Shown here: piece by piece, positions 30,782 to 38,890 of the stretch | Numbering within the stretch: the first letter of the stretch is position 1 | How the letters are laid out: every line of letters starts with the position of its first letter | NCBI RefSeq assembly: GCF_014643535.1 | Contig: NZ_BMJQ01000031.1 | Location: forward strand, 1 to 38,890 | Reading direction: 5' to 3' | From: Aliidongia dinghuensis | GTDB lineage: Bacteria > Pseudomonadota > Alphaproteobacteria > ATCC43930 > CGMCC-115725 | Length of the DNA: 38,890 nt | Translations under genes and position numbers: made by a program | Notes under the pieces: model-generated | The model's input: the letters and a program-made list of their open reading frames with translations, nothing else | Databases searched by the model: none | Told to the model about the DNA's origin: nothing

Positions 30782-33364
30782 ATGCGGTTCGGCCGCTACA
30801 CGGTCGATACGCGCTCCCGCCGCTTCGAGGTCGACGGCCAGGCGGTCGAGCTCGGCAGCCGCGCCTTCGACCTGCTGGTGGCGCTCATCGAGTCGCGCGG
30901 CACCATCGTCAGCAAGGAAGAAATCATTCGCCGGGTCTGGCCCGACGTGGTCGTCGACGAGGCCAACCTGCGGGTTCAGCTGGCCAAGGTGCGAAAGGCC
31001 TTGGACGATGACAGGCATCTCATCAGGACGGTGCCGTCGCGGGGCTACCTGTTCGCCGGCGACGTGCCGGTCGCAATAGACCCCATGCCCGATGGGGCCG
31101 CGATCGGACCGGCGCCGCCGGTTACGTCGGCAGAGATTGTGCCTGAGCCACTCGGCAACTTGCCGAAGCCGATGCACAGTCTGATCGGCCGATCGATCCA
31201 GCTGATGGATCTCAGGCATAGCATCGGTCAGCATCGCCTGGTGACCCTGGTCGGGCCCGGCGGGATCGGCAAGACCCGGCTCGCCATAGCGGCTGGCCGG
31301 GCGATGGCCCCGTCGTTCCCGGACGGCGTCTGGTTGATCGATCTGGCCCCGCTCGCCGATCCGCAAGCCGTGACGAGTGTCGCGGCAACGGTGCTCGGCA
31401 TCAGGTTGTCGCAGATGGAGACTGCCGTCTCGGCCATCGCGTCGGCAATCGGCACGCGGCGGATGCTGCTGATCTTTGATAATTGCGAGCATCTGATCGG
31501 TGCCGCGGCGGAGCTGATCCGTCAGTCCCTGGCGCGGGCTCCCGGCCTGTCGGTCGTCGCGACCAGCCAGGAGCGTCTGGACATTCAGGGTGAACAGGTC
31601 TGCCGTCTCGGCCCGCTGGACGTGCCGTCGGATGCAAGGGGCGACGTGCTGGGCTTCGGCGCGGTCGCACTCTTCGTCGAGCGGGCATGCGCGGCCGATC
31701 GGTCCTTCGTGCTCGATCAGGTGAGCCGCGAGCGCGTGGTCGAGATCTGCCGGCGCCTCGACGGCATTCCGCTGGCTTTGGAGATGGCCGCGGCCCGCGT
31801 GCCGCTGCTCGGCCTCGGCGGTCTGCTGAAGGGCCTCGATGAGCGGTTGCGCATGCTGAAGGGCAGCAAGCACGGCATCCGAGACCGCCATCGCACGCTG
31901 CTCGACATGGTGGAGTGGAGTTACGGCCTGCTCGACCGCGCCGACCAGGAAGTATTCCGCCGGCTCGCGATCTTCGCCGGCCTCTTCTCGCTCGAAGCCG
32001 CGGCCGCCGTCGCCGGGTCCGATCGATCGGATCGCTGGGATATGGCGGACTCGCTTGGCCGGCTGCTCGACAAGTCGCTGATCGCCATCGAGCCTGGCGA
32101 GCCGCCGCACTATCGCCTGCTCGAGACCCTGCGGCTCTACGCCGCCGAGCGGCTGGCGGAGAGTGGGGAGCGCGAGGCCTGTGCCGAGCGCCATGCGCGA
32201 TATTTCGCGGAAAGAAGCGGGCAAGTCCACGACGCCTGGCCGACGACACCGGAACCGGCTTGGCTCGCCATGGCCCAGCTCGATCTCGACAATATCCGCG
32301 TGGCGCTGGATTGGGCATTGGCGGACCCCAGCCGCGCGCCGACGGCCATTGCTCTCGCGGGGGCGGCCGGCCGCCACTGGAGCCGCCTGGGGCTCATCGC
32401 AGAGGGCAAGCGATACACGGATCGAGCCCTGCCGCTGATCAGCCCGGAGACGCCTCCCGTCATGGCGGCTCGCCTGCTTCAACACGCCGGCGGCCTCAGG
32501 GTCATCGTCGCAGAAGGGCCGGCCGCGCTGACATTCCTCAAGCAGGCGGAGGCACTTTACCGCCAGATCGATGACAGGATCGGGCTGGCCTCCGTTCTCG
32601 CCATCATCGGCGCCATCCTTTCCATCCGGAGCGAGTTCGCCGAAGCAAGGACGCTGCTCAACGAAGCAAAGGACCTGTTGGCCGACCAGCAGAGCACGAA
32701 GCAGCTCTTTTCGATCGAGAACGCCCTCGGCATCGTCGCGTCCACGATGGACGAACCGGCGGAAGCGCGAACTTCCTACGTGCGAGCCCTCCAGCTGGCC
32801 AGGGAAATGGGAAACGCAGCCGGAGAGGGCGAGATCCTGAACAATCTGGCCGATCTCGAATTCGGCTGCGGCAACATCGAGCGGGCGATCGATTGGGCGC
32901 AAAAGGCGGTCAGTCAGTTCCGGTCGTGCGAGTTGTTTCCCCGCCTGGGCTTGGCGCTCTACAACCTTGCAACCTACCTGATCGCCAAGGACGAGTTGTC
33001 GACGGCGAGGCCGCACGCCGAAGAGGCCTTGTCCTTGGCAGGGGACGCGGGCGGTCTTACGCTCCTGGCTTGCCTGCAGCAATGGGCGCTCATCGGTGCG
33101 CTCGAAGGTCGCCATGACGAGGCGGCGCGGCTCCTCGGTTTTGTCGAACTCACCTACGCGTCAACCGGTGAAGTGCGGGAAAAGCCCGAACAGCAGATCT
33201 ATGACCGTCTGTCGGCTCTCCTCGCTACAGCGCTCTCGCCGGCAAGTCTCCAGAACCGCGCTGCCGAGGGGGCCAGTTGGAGCGAGGCGCAAGCGCTGCG
33301 CTTCACCATCGATCGTCTGGTGCCGTATCAATTCGCCGACGGGTCGGTCTCGAGCGAAGTTTAA
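30782..33364 (+). CDS. Winged-helix / STAND ATPase / TPR transcriptional regulator
   Basis: An 860-residue three-part regulator. Residues 1-95 are an OmpR-type DNA-binding winged helix (VELGSRAFDLLVALIESRGTIVSKEEIIRRVWP, then LIRTVPSRGYLFAG). Residues about 135-400 are an NB-ARC/STAND ATPase with Walker A GPGGIGKTR, Walker B RRMLLIFDNCEHL, and sensor VVATSQERL. The C-terminal half is made of TPR-like helical repeats that bind signals or partners. Such proteins act as ATP-gated activators of the MalT/AfsR style. Start at 30782 matches where the domain begins (MRFGRYTVD); ATG at 30713 or GTG at 30674 are alternatives without convincing SDs. The target is unknown; the Mo-hydroxylase operon 234 bp upstream is a candidate. 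The gap between holds nothing recognised. Confidence 0.9.
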   Translation: MRFGRYTVDTRSRRFEVDGQAVELGSRAFDLLVALIESRGTIVSKEEIIRRVWPDVVVDEANLRVQLAKVRKALDDDRHLIRTVPSRGYLFAGDVPVAIDPMPDGAAIGPAPPVTSAEIVPEPLGNLPKPMHSLIGRSIQLMDLRHSIGQHRLVTLVGPGGIGKTRLAIAAGRAMAPSFPDGVWLIDLAPLADPQAVTSVAATVLGIRLSQMETAVSAIASAIGTRRMLLIFDNCEHLIGAAAELIRQSLARAPGLSVVATSQERLDIQGEQVCRLGPLDVPSDARGDVLGFGAVALFVERACAADRSFVLDQVSRERVVEICRRLDGIPLALEMAAARVPLLGLGGLLKGLDERLRMLKGSKHGIRDRHRTLLDMVEWSYGLLDRADQEVFRRLAIFAGLFSLEAAAAVAGSDRSDRWDMADSLGRLLDKSLIAIEPGEPPHYRLLETLRLYAAERLAESGEREACAERHARYFAERSGQVHDAWPTTPEPAWLAMAQLDLDNIRVALDWALADPSRAPTAIALAGAAGRHWSRLGLIAEGKRYTDRALPLISPETPPVMAARLLQHAGGLRVIVAEGPAALTFLKQAEALYRQIDDRIGLASVLAIIGAILSIRSEFAEARTLLNEAKDLLADQQSTKQLFSIENALGIVASTMDEPAEARTSYVRALQLAREMGNAAGEGEILNNLADLEFGCGNIERAIDWAQKAVSQFRSCELFPRLGLALYNLATYLIAKDELSTARPHAEEALSLAGDAGGLTLLACLQQWALIGALEGRHDEAARLLGFVELTYASTGEVREKPEQQIYDRLSALLATALSPASLQNRAAEGASWSEAQALRFTIDRLVPYQFADGSVSSEV

Positions 33365-33399
33365 GTGCCTCCGTAGCGGCCGACAGCTCAGCGACGAGC

Positions 33400-34323
33400 T
33401 CAGAACGCATTTTCCCGGCGCCACGCGCCCGGCGGAACGCCGATCAGATTCCTGAAGGCGCGCGTCAGATGGCTCTGGTCCGCGAAGCCGCACTCAGCCG
33501 CAATTTCCGCGATCGGCATCTCGCGATCCGCCAGCAACTGCTTTGCCCGTGCCACTCGCCAGTCGAGCAGCCACTTGTGCGGTGTCTTTCCGGTCGTCTT
33601 CCTGAACGCGCGAATGAAATAGCTCCGCGACAAGCCACACTCGGTGGCCACGGCGGCAATCGAGACCTCGTCCGTGGTGTGGCGCGTCAGAAACTCCTTG
33701 GCGCGTCTTTCATGCGAGCGTGACAAGCCACCATGCCACCGCGTCGCCGGGGCCTCGAGGCCCCCATAGGCTTGCGCGAGATGCGTGGCGAGTGCGAGAG
33801 CGACATGCTCGACAAACAACGCATTGGCCCCGGTCGGTTCGTTCAATGCGGGCAGCAGGGCCCGACCCAGCCCCGCCGCGATGGGGTCAAGGACGCCCAG
33901 CCTGCAGCCAAGGCCCTCGACTTTGCGCGTGCCATTCTCCTCAGCGATGGCGTCGATGGCCGACCGGGGCATATGGAAGAACAGGAAGTCGAACGGGCCG
34001 TCGAGACAGGTCTCGTACCGCTCGGATAGATCCCGGATGCTGAGCGAGTCCGCAGCGTGTATCCGTGTTTCGGTGAAGCGCCCGCCGCTGATCGGCTGCT
34101 GACGATCGCCGAGCAGAGAGACGGAAACAAGATACCCGTCCTCATGCGCCGGCGCAGAAACATGTCGGAGAACCGAGGCTTCGGAGCGCTTCCGGTAGAG
34201 CGTCAAGGTCGGCCGCTCAGCCGAGCCCATGCGAAGGAAACGAGATGCGTTCTCGCCGTAGTGGCTGGCGAGATATCTCGCAAGACAGCCATTCTCGACT
34301 GAGAATGATTGCGTTTGATTCAT
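33400..34323 (-). CDS. AraC-family transcriptional regulator
   Basis: A 307-residue regulator. The C-terminal 100 residues contain the paired AraC helix-turn-helices: VSIAAVATECGLSRSYFIRAFRKTTGKTPHKWLLDWRV and ADREMPIAEIAAECGFADQSHLTRAFRNLIGVPPGAWR. The N-terminal part is a less conserved ligand/dimer domain. Convergent with the STAND regulator (36 bp between stops). The gene it would be expected to control, to its right, seems to have been lost: only an oxidoreductase relic remains there. Confidence 0.92.
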   Translation of the reverse strand: MNQTQSFSVENGCLARYLASHYGENASRFLRMGSAERPTLTLYRKRSEASVLRHVSAPAHEDGYLVSVSLLGDRQQPISGGRFTETRIHAADSLSIRDLSERYETCLDGPFDFLFFHMPRSAIDAIAEENGTRKVEGLGCRLGVLDPIAAGLGRALLPALNEPTGANALFVEHVALALATHLAQAYGGLEAPATRWHGGLSRSHERRAKEFLTRHTTDEVSIAAVATECGLSRSYFIRAFRKTTGKTPHKWLLDWRVARAKQLLADREMPIAEIAAECGFADQSHLTRAFRNLIGVPPGAWRRENAF

Positions 34324-34429
34324 GGGGTCGAGATCCTATCCGCCTTCAACTTTGCCAAACACCAGAACCGCGGGATGTCAAACACCTTCTTTCAAATATA
34401 TTTTGCTATTTCTCGGAAAATGGGAGCAG

Positions 34430-34468
34430 GTGAATCTCCAAATTCTCTTCGCCTTGCCGGAGATTCAC
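34430..34468. promoter_or_regulatory. Inverted repeat upstream of the AraC gene
   Basis: GTGAATCTCC (34430-34439) and GGAGATTCAC (34459-34468) are perfect 10-bp inverted arms 19 bp apart, in an AT-rich stretch. It could be the AraC operator, or a hairpin in a leader. No T-run follows. Confidence 0.45.
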
Positions 34469-34522
34469 TCCGATTCGACGAGAGAAATTTAGGCTGTTTG
34501 ATTCGTACTGCCTCGTAAATCG

Positions 34523-34894
34523 ATGAAAATCGATGAAAACGAGAGGATCGCGACGGAGCCTGGGGCCTCCCCGGTACGGGAGGCGCGATTAGTTAGGAGG
34601 ATTGCCGCGTCGATCGACTCGGACGATGTCAAGATCACCATCTCCGGCCGTTTCACGTTCGATAAAGTTGCTGACGCGCGGGCTGCTCTGGAAAGGGACG
34701 GAGTTCAGGGAAAGTATCTGGTCACCGCTGGGGAAACCCAAGTGGCCCGCGGCTCACCACGCTCCATCCGAGCGAACGACGGCTTTCGGGGCGTGGCCAA
34801 GGATGATCTGAACGTCGCTAGCGCCGAGGGGTGGAACAGCTCCTCGGGTGTGAGCCTGCGTGGCGACAGGCCCTGGGGCATGGTGATAGCCTAG
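34523..34894 (+). pseudogene. Open frame containing an apparent C-terminal relic of a zinc-type alcohol dehydrogenase/quinone oxidoreductase
   Basis: The 123-residue frame contains VKITISGRFTFDKVADARAALE, then DGVQGKYLV (residues about 36-67). This resembles the C-terminal end of medium-chain dehydrogenases (F-x-V-A-D-A-x-x-A-L-E-x-x-x-x-G-K). The residues before and after it (from 34735 on) match nothing, so the frame is probably a chance extension of a fragment. The ATG lies in a 10-bp duplication (ATCGATGAAA twice). The following 310 bp (34895-35204) show no gene. Confidence 0.45.
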
Positions 34895-35204
34895 GAAGCG
34901 GTCGACCGCCTCGCGGTTGGGCGCACCGATTGACACGCTCTGGAAAATCGTGGTGCCGGAGCGGTCCCTCCGACCCTATGTCCGCGTAGCAAGTTGGTGG
35001 ACGGCCTTTTCCTGCTGCGCTGATTCGCACCTTTAAGGTTTTGGCGGGGCCGCGCAGGAGGCCTACGGGCGCCGAAAATCCAACGTCGAACGACAGCCAA
35101 TCTGTCCCTATTCATGGCGAAAACCGCCCCGAACTGTCGATTGGCTCGGGCTCCGCGAGCCCGAGCCACCGGCTACCCCGCCATAAAGATGTGTTCAATC
35201 AGGG

Positions 35205-35555
35205 CTACGAAGTGGCTGCGCATGCCAACCAGCCGCTGAATGTCGCCAAGGTAAGCACGATCGCTGGCGTAATCGCGTGCGTGTATTCCCGGTGGCGCAG
35301 AAGCGTTCCAATGGCTGCGATCATGATCACGGCTCCAAGGCCGGCGCCAAGCAATCTGGTTGGAGGGAAGAGCAACAGCGCTGCTGCGGCTAGCTCGAGA
35401 ACGGACGTAATGTAGTGAAACCGGTCTGGATACTGCCATCGCGCATAATTCTGTCGGATGGGGTTCGGCGCGATCCAATTCACGATCCCACCGATGATGA
35501 AGAAGGCCGCGAGAAGCCACGCCAACGCCGTGCCGCCAGTGATACTATTGAACAT
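35205..35555 (-). CDS. DoxX-like small integral membrane protein
   Basis: A 116-residue protein with four hydrophobic helices (LAWLLAAFFIIGGIVNWI; ITSVLELAAAALLLFPPTRLLGAGLGAVIMIAAIGTLL; ITPAIVLTLATFSGWLACA). The pattern F-x-x-G-x-x-N and the ELxxAxLLL motif fit the DoxX/DoxX-like family, small membrane proteins linked in other bacteria to redox or organic-compound stress. The function here is unknown. It stands alone on the minus strand with no close neighbour. Confidence 0.75.
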   Translation of the reverse strand: MFNSITGGTALAWLLAAFFIIGGIVNWIAPNPIRQNYARWQYPDRFHYITSVLELAAAALLLFPPTRLLGAGLGAVIMIAAIGTLLRHREYTHAITPAIVLTLATFSGWLACAATS

Positions 35556-36405
35556 TTAGTCGTCTCTCGTCGCTGGTTCTTGATAATCGAGATGGAGCAG
35601 ACAGCAGGCATCACAACGCCAGCGGGGGTGGCGTCGCCCTCTGTCAGTGCCGGTCTAGCGCCTGGTCCACGAGGCCCGAGGACACTCGCTAAATCGATGC
35701 GGCGTGGTCGCCTGGGCAGCAGCAGGTCGGAACGGGCGACCAACAGTCGAAGCAGGCGATCCATCAACCCGGCGGCGTAGATCCGTGGGCCATCGGCCCT
35801 CTCGGACCGTTCCGCCGTCTCTCGTAGGGCATCGAGCTGCTGCTGTTCCGTCTGAGCCGGACTGACGGCGGCGATGGCGGCAATTGGTACGGCTTTCTTG
35901 ATCCCAGCTCGGGCCGAGCCTGCCCGCGGCGCTGGTCCAAAGAACAAGCCTCCGAGCCCGATCGAAGGGGAACTATGGTGATGATTGCGGTGCGAAGTTG
36001 ATCCACCGACGAGCGACTCTGCTCGGAGGCCATAAAGCCAAATCTCGGGATTCCGTCGGGCATGCGGACAGGAGCAACACTGGCGAGCGATCGCCTTCGA
36101 AGCTCATCATTGCTGGGAAACATCGGCGCACATTCTCCCGTCAGGAAAGCGCGCGATGGGCCGAAAGTTGCCAAGCCACCCGCGCCAATCCCGACTAAAG
36201 TCAGGTTGACGCTGTGGACTTCGCAGAACTCGCCTTGGAGCGAGCGCAGGAGACACCACCCTGCGACTCTGTTTTCAGCTCGAGGAACTTAGGCAGGTCG
36301 CGAACGAATCGCAAGACATCCCTGACGGAGGGCGATGAATCCGGTCGTCAATCGCAGCGGCGAAGCCACGCACGGCGCCCGATCGATGAAAGCGTAACCG
36401 TAGTG
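35556..36405. other. 850-bp region without a supported gene
   Basis: Several overlapping frames exist on both strands but none has family resemblance, a convincing SD or a clean domain. The minus-strand stretch around 35990-36170 (ELRRRSLASVAPVRMPDG) has the feel of a regulator or enzyme C-terminus, but I cannot assign it. Base composition is slightly less GC-rich than in the left half. I read it as decayed DNA between DoxX and folD. Confidence 0.4.
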
Positions 36406-37314
36406 CTAGAACGGCGCCGATGCGTCATGCGCAAGGCATGCAGCCCGCAACGTATTGGCCATTAGCATCGCGATAGTCATCGGTCCAACGCCGCCGGGCA
36501 CCGGCGTGATCGCTCTAGCCCTCGCTGCCGCCTCGCCGAAATCGAGATCGCCGACTAGTCGGGTCTTGCCGGGTTCGCCTCCCTCAAGCAGCACGCGATT
36601 GATGCCGACATCGATCACGGTCGCACCCTGCTTGATCCAATCACCCCTTATCATGCGCGGCCGGCCAACTGCCGCGACGATGATATCGGCCTGGCGGCAC
36701 ACGGCGTCGAGGTTACTCGTGCGGCTATGCGCGATCGTCACCGTGGCATTCGCGGCCAGAAGCAGATTGGCCATCGGCTTGCCGACGATATTCGAGCGGC
36801 CGACCACAACGGCGGATAGCCCGGACAGACCCTTCCCGTGAATGCGCTCGATCAGGATCATCGAGCCCGCCGGCGTGCAGGGAACGAAGGCCGTTCGCGT
36901 CTCGCCTGTACCGAGCTTGCCGACATTGATGAAATGAAAGCCGTCGACATCCTTCTCCGGCGCGATCGACTGAACGACTTTGCCGGCATCGATATGAGAA
37001 GGCAGAGGCAGTTGAACGAGGATGCCGTGAATCGCCGGATCTCGGTTCAGCGCCTCGATCAGCGCGAGGAGCCGGTCTTCGGCCACTTCCGGCGGCAATT
37101 GCTGCTTGAAGGAGAAGAAGCCGCATTCCTCGGCCTTTTTCCCCTTTGCGGACACGTAGACCTGGCTCGCGGGATCGCTGCCGACAATGATGACCGCGAG
37201 GCCGGGTTTGATGCCTGCGCCGGCAAGCTCGGCGGTACGGGCTTTCACCCGCTCTACTATGTTCTCCGCGGCATCCTTGCCGGAGATCGTGCGGTTATTG
37301 ACGGCTTGGGTCAT
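36406..37314 (-). CDS. folD: Bifunctional methylenetetrahydrofolate dehydrogenase / methenyltetrahydrofolate cyclohydrolase
   Basis: A 302-residue folate enzyme interconverting 5,10-methylene-, methenyl- and 10-formyl-tetrahydrofolate. Key signatures are SQVYVSAKGKKAEECGF (catalytic Tyr and Lys), VQLPLPSHID, PEKDVDGFH, the NADP loop VVVGRSNIVGKPMA and the closing ITPVPGGVGPMTIAML. ATG at 37314 is used; an earlier ATG adds 7 residues. It lies 7 bp downstream of a purU 3' fragment on the same strand, so the two were one operon. folD and purU accompany betaine/dimethylglycine/sarcosine demethylation in other proteobacteria, where methyl groups enter folate. This copy may be dedicated to that pathway rather than housekeeping. 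Confidence 0.95.
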   Translation of the reverse strand: MTQAVNNRTISGKDAAENIVERVKARTAELAGAGIKPGLAVIIVGSDPASQVYVSAKGKKAEECGFFSFKQQLPPEVAEDRLLALIEALNRDPAIHGILVQLPLPSHIDAGKVVQSIAPEKDVDGFHFINVGKLGTGETRTAFVPCTPAGSMILIERIHGKGLSGLSAVVVGRSNIVGKPMANLLLAANATVTIAHSRTSNLDAVCRQADIIVAAVGRPRMIRGDWIKQGATVIDVGINRVLLEGGEPGKTRLVGDLDFGEAAARARAITPVPGGVGPMTIAMLMANTLRAACLAHDASAPF

Positions 37315-37321
37315 CCTGGCC

Positions 37322-37570
37322 TCACGCGAAGACAATCGTCTTGTGGCCGTTGAGCATGACCCGGCTTTCCAGATGCATCTTCACAGCCCGCGCCACGACA
37401 CGGCTTTCGATGTCCCGGCCCGCTGCAATGAAATCCTCCGCGGTCATGGCGTGTGTGACCCGTTCAGTCTCCTGCTCGATGATCGGCCCTTCGTCGAGGT
37501 CGGGCGTGACGTAGTGAGAGGTCGCGCCGATCAGCTTCACACCGCGCTCAAAGGCCTGGGCAGCGCTATC
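37322..37570 (-). pseudogene. purU: 3' fragment of formyltetrahydrofolate deformylase
   Basis: About 80 C-terminal codons of PurU: AQAFERGVKLIGATSHYVT, then DLDEGPIIEQETERV, then GRDIESRVVARAVKMH and the end MLNGHKTIVF. The normal protein is about 285 residues, so roughly 200 residues including the ACT domain and most of the hydrolase are gone. Upstream, similarity stops at about 37570, where the sequence becomes the opposite-strand fragment of another gene. A residual internal ATG at 37540 could give 72 residues, but no active enzyme. Confidence 0.85.
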
Positions 37571-37717
37571 GGCCTGGGCTACGTCCCTTGCAAAGGCGAA
37601 AGCGAAGCGGAAGTGCTGTCTTCAACTTACGAGATCGAGATTGCGGGCGAACGCTTCCCCGCGGAAGCTTCCTTAAAGCCGATGTACGATCCGAAGGCGG
37701 AGCGAACCAAGCTGTAG
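37568..37717 (+). pseudogene. 3' fragment of a dimethylglycine/sarcosine-dehydrogenase-like gene
   Basis: The + strand reads IGLGYVPCKGESEAEVL, then STYEIEIAGERFPAEASLKPMYDP, ending with TAG at 37715-37717. This matches the extreme C-terminus of the GcvT-like domain in dimethylglycine/sarcosine dehydrogenases (S-I-G-x-G-Y-V-P ... Y-E-I-E-I-x-G ... P-x-x-D-P). About 50 of some 800 residues remain, fused back-to-back with the purU fragment. The two share no gene order normally possible; a deletion between divergent genes explains it. Confidence 0.65.
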
Positions 37718-38055
37718 GGTCGAAGCGGGAAACTCCGACGCACGGCTTTGTCTGGGCGCTGCAGGGCGGGTGCGGCCACAGGCTGGGCTCACGCGTCCGG
37801 GTTGCCGCGTGCTTGCCGATTCGGGGCATCGATCCGACCTCGGCCACTCCGACCTCTTCTTCCAGGCGTCCGGAAGGAGGGGCTGGTTTCGCCGAGGCGG
37901 AAGCACCGGGCAGCAACTTGCGGGCCGTAACCAGGCGCTTTGGCATTTCTTTGGCCTCAGCTATGACTGGCGCGCCGGGCGCAAGGCACAGCCGGAAACC
38001 TCACCGAGCGCTCGTCTCGAGGGTCATCATCGGCACCAAGTCCGATCCGGATCGA
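37718..38055. other. 338-bp region without a recognisable gene
   Basis: Frames on both strands are Arg/Ser-rich and without family resemblance. No repeats, hairpins or promoters stand out. Probably remnant DNA between the dehydrogenase fragment and the hydratase gene. Confidence 0.4.
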
Positions 38056-38544
38056 TCAGCCTTCCGTCTCCGCAATTGCCGCCCCAGTTTCTCCGCCATG
38101 TTGCGAGGCGGCAGGACGTGCTGGGACCTTCACGACTGCTTCGCCTTCCAGGACGATAGTGTCACCGACGCTGCATTTGCAAAGCAGTTTAGCGCGGCGC
38201 CCTTTCTCAATGACTTCGGTCACCTGAACGGTGGCGACTACCGTATCGCCGATCTTCACCGGAGCCTTAAAATAAAGCGTCTGCGACACATAGATCGCTC
38301 CAGGTCCGGGCAATCGCGTACCGATCACTGCTGATATCAGGCTTGCAGTGTAGAGACCGTGTGCAATCCGGCCCCCGAACGGCGTCTTCGCTGCGAAATG
38401 CTCCGACAGATGGACGGGATTCCGATCTCCACTGATCTCTGCAAACCCGACGACATCAGATGACTTGACGACTTTGCTGTACGTCTCCGTCATGCCGACG
38501 CGCATATCTTCGAAATAGAAGATCTGGAGTGGTAAAAGCGTCAC
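38056..38544 (-). CDS. MaoC-like (R)-specific enoyl-CoA hydratase
   Basis: A 162-residue single hot-dog hydratase like PhaJ, which converts trans-2-enoyl-CoA to (R)-3-hydroxyacyl-CoA. The signature AEISGDRNPVHLSEHFAAKTPFGGRIAHG has the catalytic Asp and His (GD-x-NP-x-H). LPGPGAIYVSQTLYFKAPVKIGDTV follows. GTG at 38544 is chosen because the domain begins at QIFYFEDMRVG; the frame stays open upstream without homology, and ATG at 38505 is another possible start. It lies next to an IS5-type transposase end at the window edge, so it may be on transferred DNA. Confidence 0.85.
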   Translation of the reverse strand: MTLLPLQIFYFEDMRVGMTETYSKVVKSSDVVGFAEISGDRNPVHLSEHFAAKTPFGGRIAHGLYTASLISAVIGTRLPGPGAIYVSQTLYFKAPVKIGDTVVATVQVTEVIEKGRRAKLLCKCSVGDTIVLEGEAVVKVPARPAASQHGGETGAAIAETEG

Positions 38545-38780
38545 AGCGGGCCTCGCGCAGTTGCATTTAAGTCGTGTACAGTCTCGTCGAATTCGCGGTT
38601 CGAAGGTTGAGAGCCGCCCTGGTTCGGTACGCCGGGCGAGCGGCCACTCGCAAAATCTGTGCTGCTCGCCCAGCTCAATGGCCCACCCATGAAACCACGT
38701 ACCAAGGATGCGGTGGGGCAAATCTTCGGGACACAACATTCACTCGGAACCTCGGGGGTAGGCTTAGGACGAATCGACAT

Positions 38781-38890
38781 TCAGCGCATCCAGATCATCG
38801 CGCTGGCGAGATGCAGGGCGGCGAGGAAATAGATAGCTCTGCGGTCATATCTGGTGGCGATGCGCCTGAAGTGCTTGAGCTTGTTGAAGA
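38781..38890 (-). mobile_element. IS5-family transposase, C-terminal end (partial at window edge)
   Basis: The minus strand reads FNKLKHFRRIATRYDRRAI, then YFLAALHLASAMIWMR and a stop at 38781-38783. This is the conserved C-terminus of IS5-group (IS427-like) transposases (FN-x-LKHFRRIATRYDR). The remainder lies beyond the window. The inverted terminal repeat should lie just left of the stop, around 38755-38780, but I could not confirm its second copy. Confidence 0.85.

Noticed and set aside
30710..33115. Minus-strand 801-codon frame under the STAND regulator
   Set aside because: Shadow; the plus strand shows Walker motifs and a winged helix.
1..38890. CRISPR arrays, rRNA and tRNA genes
   Set aside because: No regularly spaced repeats, no conserved rRNA stretches and no cloverleaf with a T-loop GTTCRA context were found; the GTTCAA matches lie in the bet control region and lack tRNA arms.

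Overview
The window is high-GC DNA of a Gram-negative proteobacterium. Short Shine-Dalgarno sites, many GTG starts, 4-base ATGA gene overlaps, an alphaproteobacterial-looking bet locus and the family mix suggest an alphaproteobacterium. The species cannot be named from the sequence.

Layout. (1) 1-535: the 3' end of an ExbB/TolQ-type gene and a 41-codon ORF. (2) 535-11342: an efflux island with an OmpR-type response regulator, a sensor kinase, an orphan RND permease, then an outer-membrane factor, a periplasmic adaptor and a second, divergent RND permease. A near-identical 24-bp box precedes both the regulator and the outer-membrane-factor gene. (3) 11388-14065: a stand-alone PAS protein, a possible small ORF, and a LysR regulator divergent from a nitrilase. 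(4) 14216-22268: choline-to-betaine genes (betA and a betI-betB fusion) divergent from a four-gene ABC importer. The 250-bp divergent region carries three CGTTCAAT half-sites. (5) 22269-26223: an IS66 remnant, inorganic pyrophosphatase, an MFS transporter, a relic of a thiamine-diphosphate enzyme and an aromatic-ring FAD monooxygenase. (6) 26530-30547: a three-subunit molybdenum hydroxylase of the isoquinoline/nicotinate type (triheme cytochrome c, 2Fe-2S subunit, Mo subunit). (7) 30782-34323: a winged-helix/STAND-ATPase/TPR regulator and an AraC regulator. (8) 34324-38890: a decayed, rearranged segment holding an oxidoreductase relic, a DoxX-like membrane protein, folD, a 3' piece of purU joined head-to-head to a 3' piece of a dimethylglycine-dehydrogenase-like gene, a MaoC hydratase and the end of an IS5-family transposase.

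The most notable item is the single reading frame that joins a complete BetI (TetR repressor) to BetB (betaine aldehyde dehydrogenase) through a Gly/Ala/Thr linker encoded by 12-bp repeats. No ATG, GTG or TTG lies in frame between codons 148 and 273, so BetB cannot be made separately from a conventional start. The choline repressor would then be physically part of the enzyme it controls, in the manner of the trigger enzyme PutA. The ABC importer facing it probably brings in choline or a related compound under the same operators. The purU/dimethylglycine-dehydrogenase scar and folD belong to the downstream one-carbon steps of betaine breakdown, so the two ends of the window may be metabolically related.
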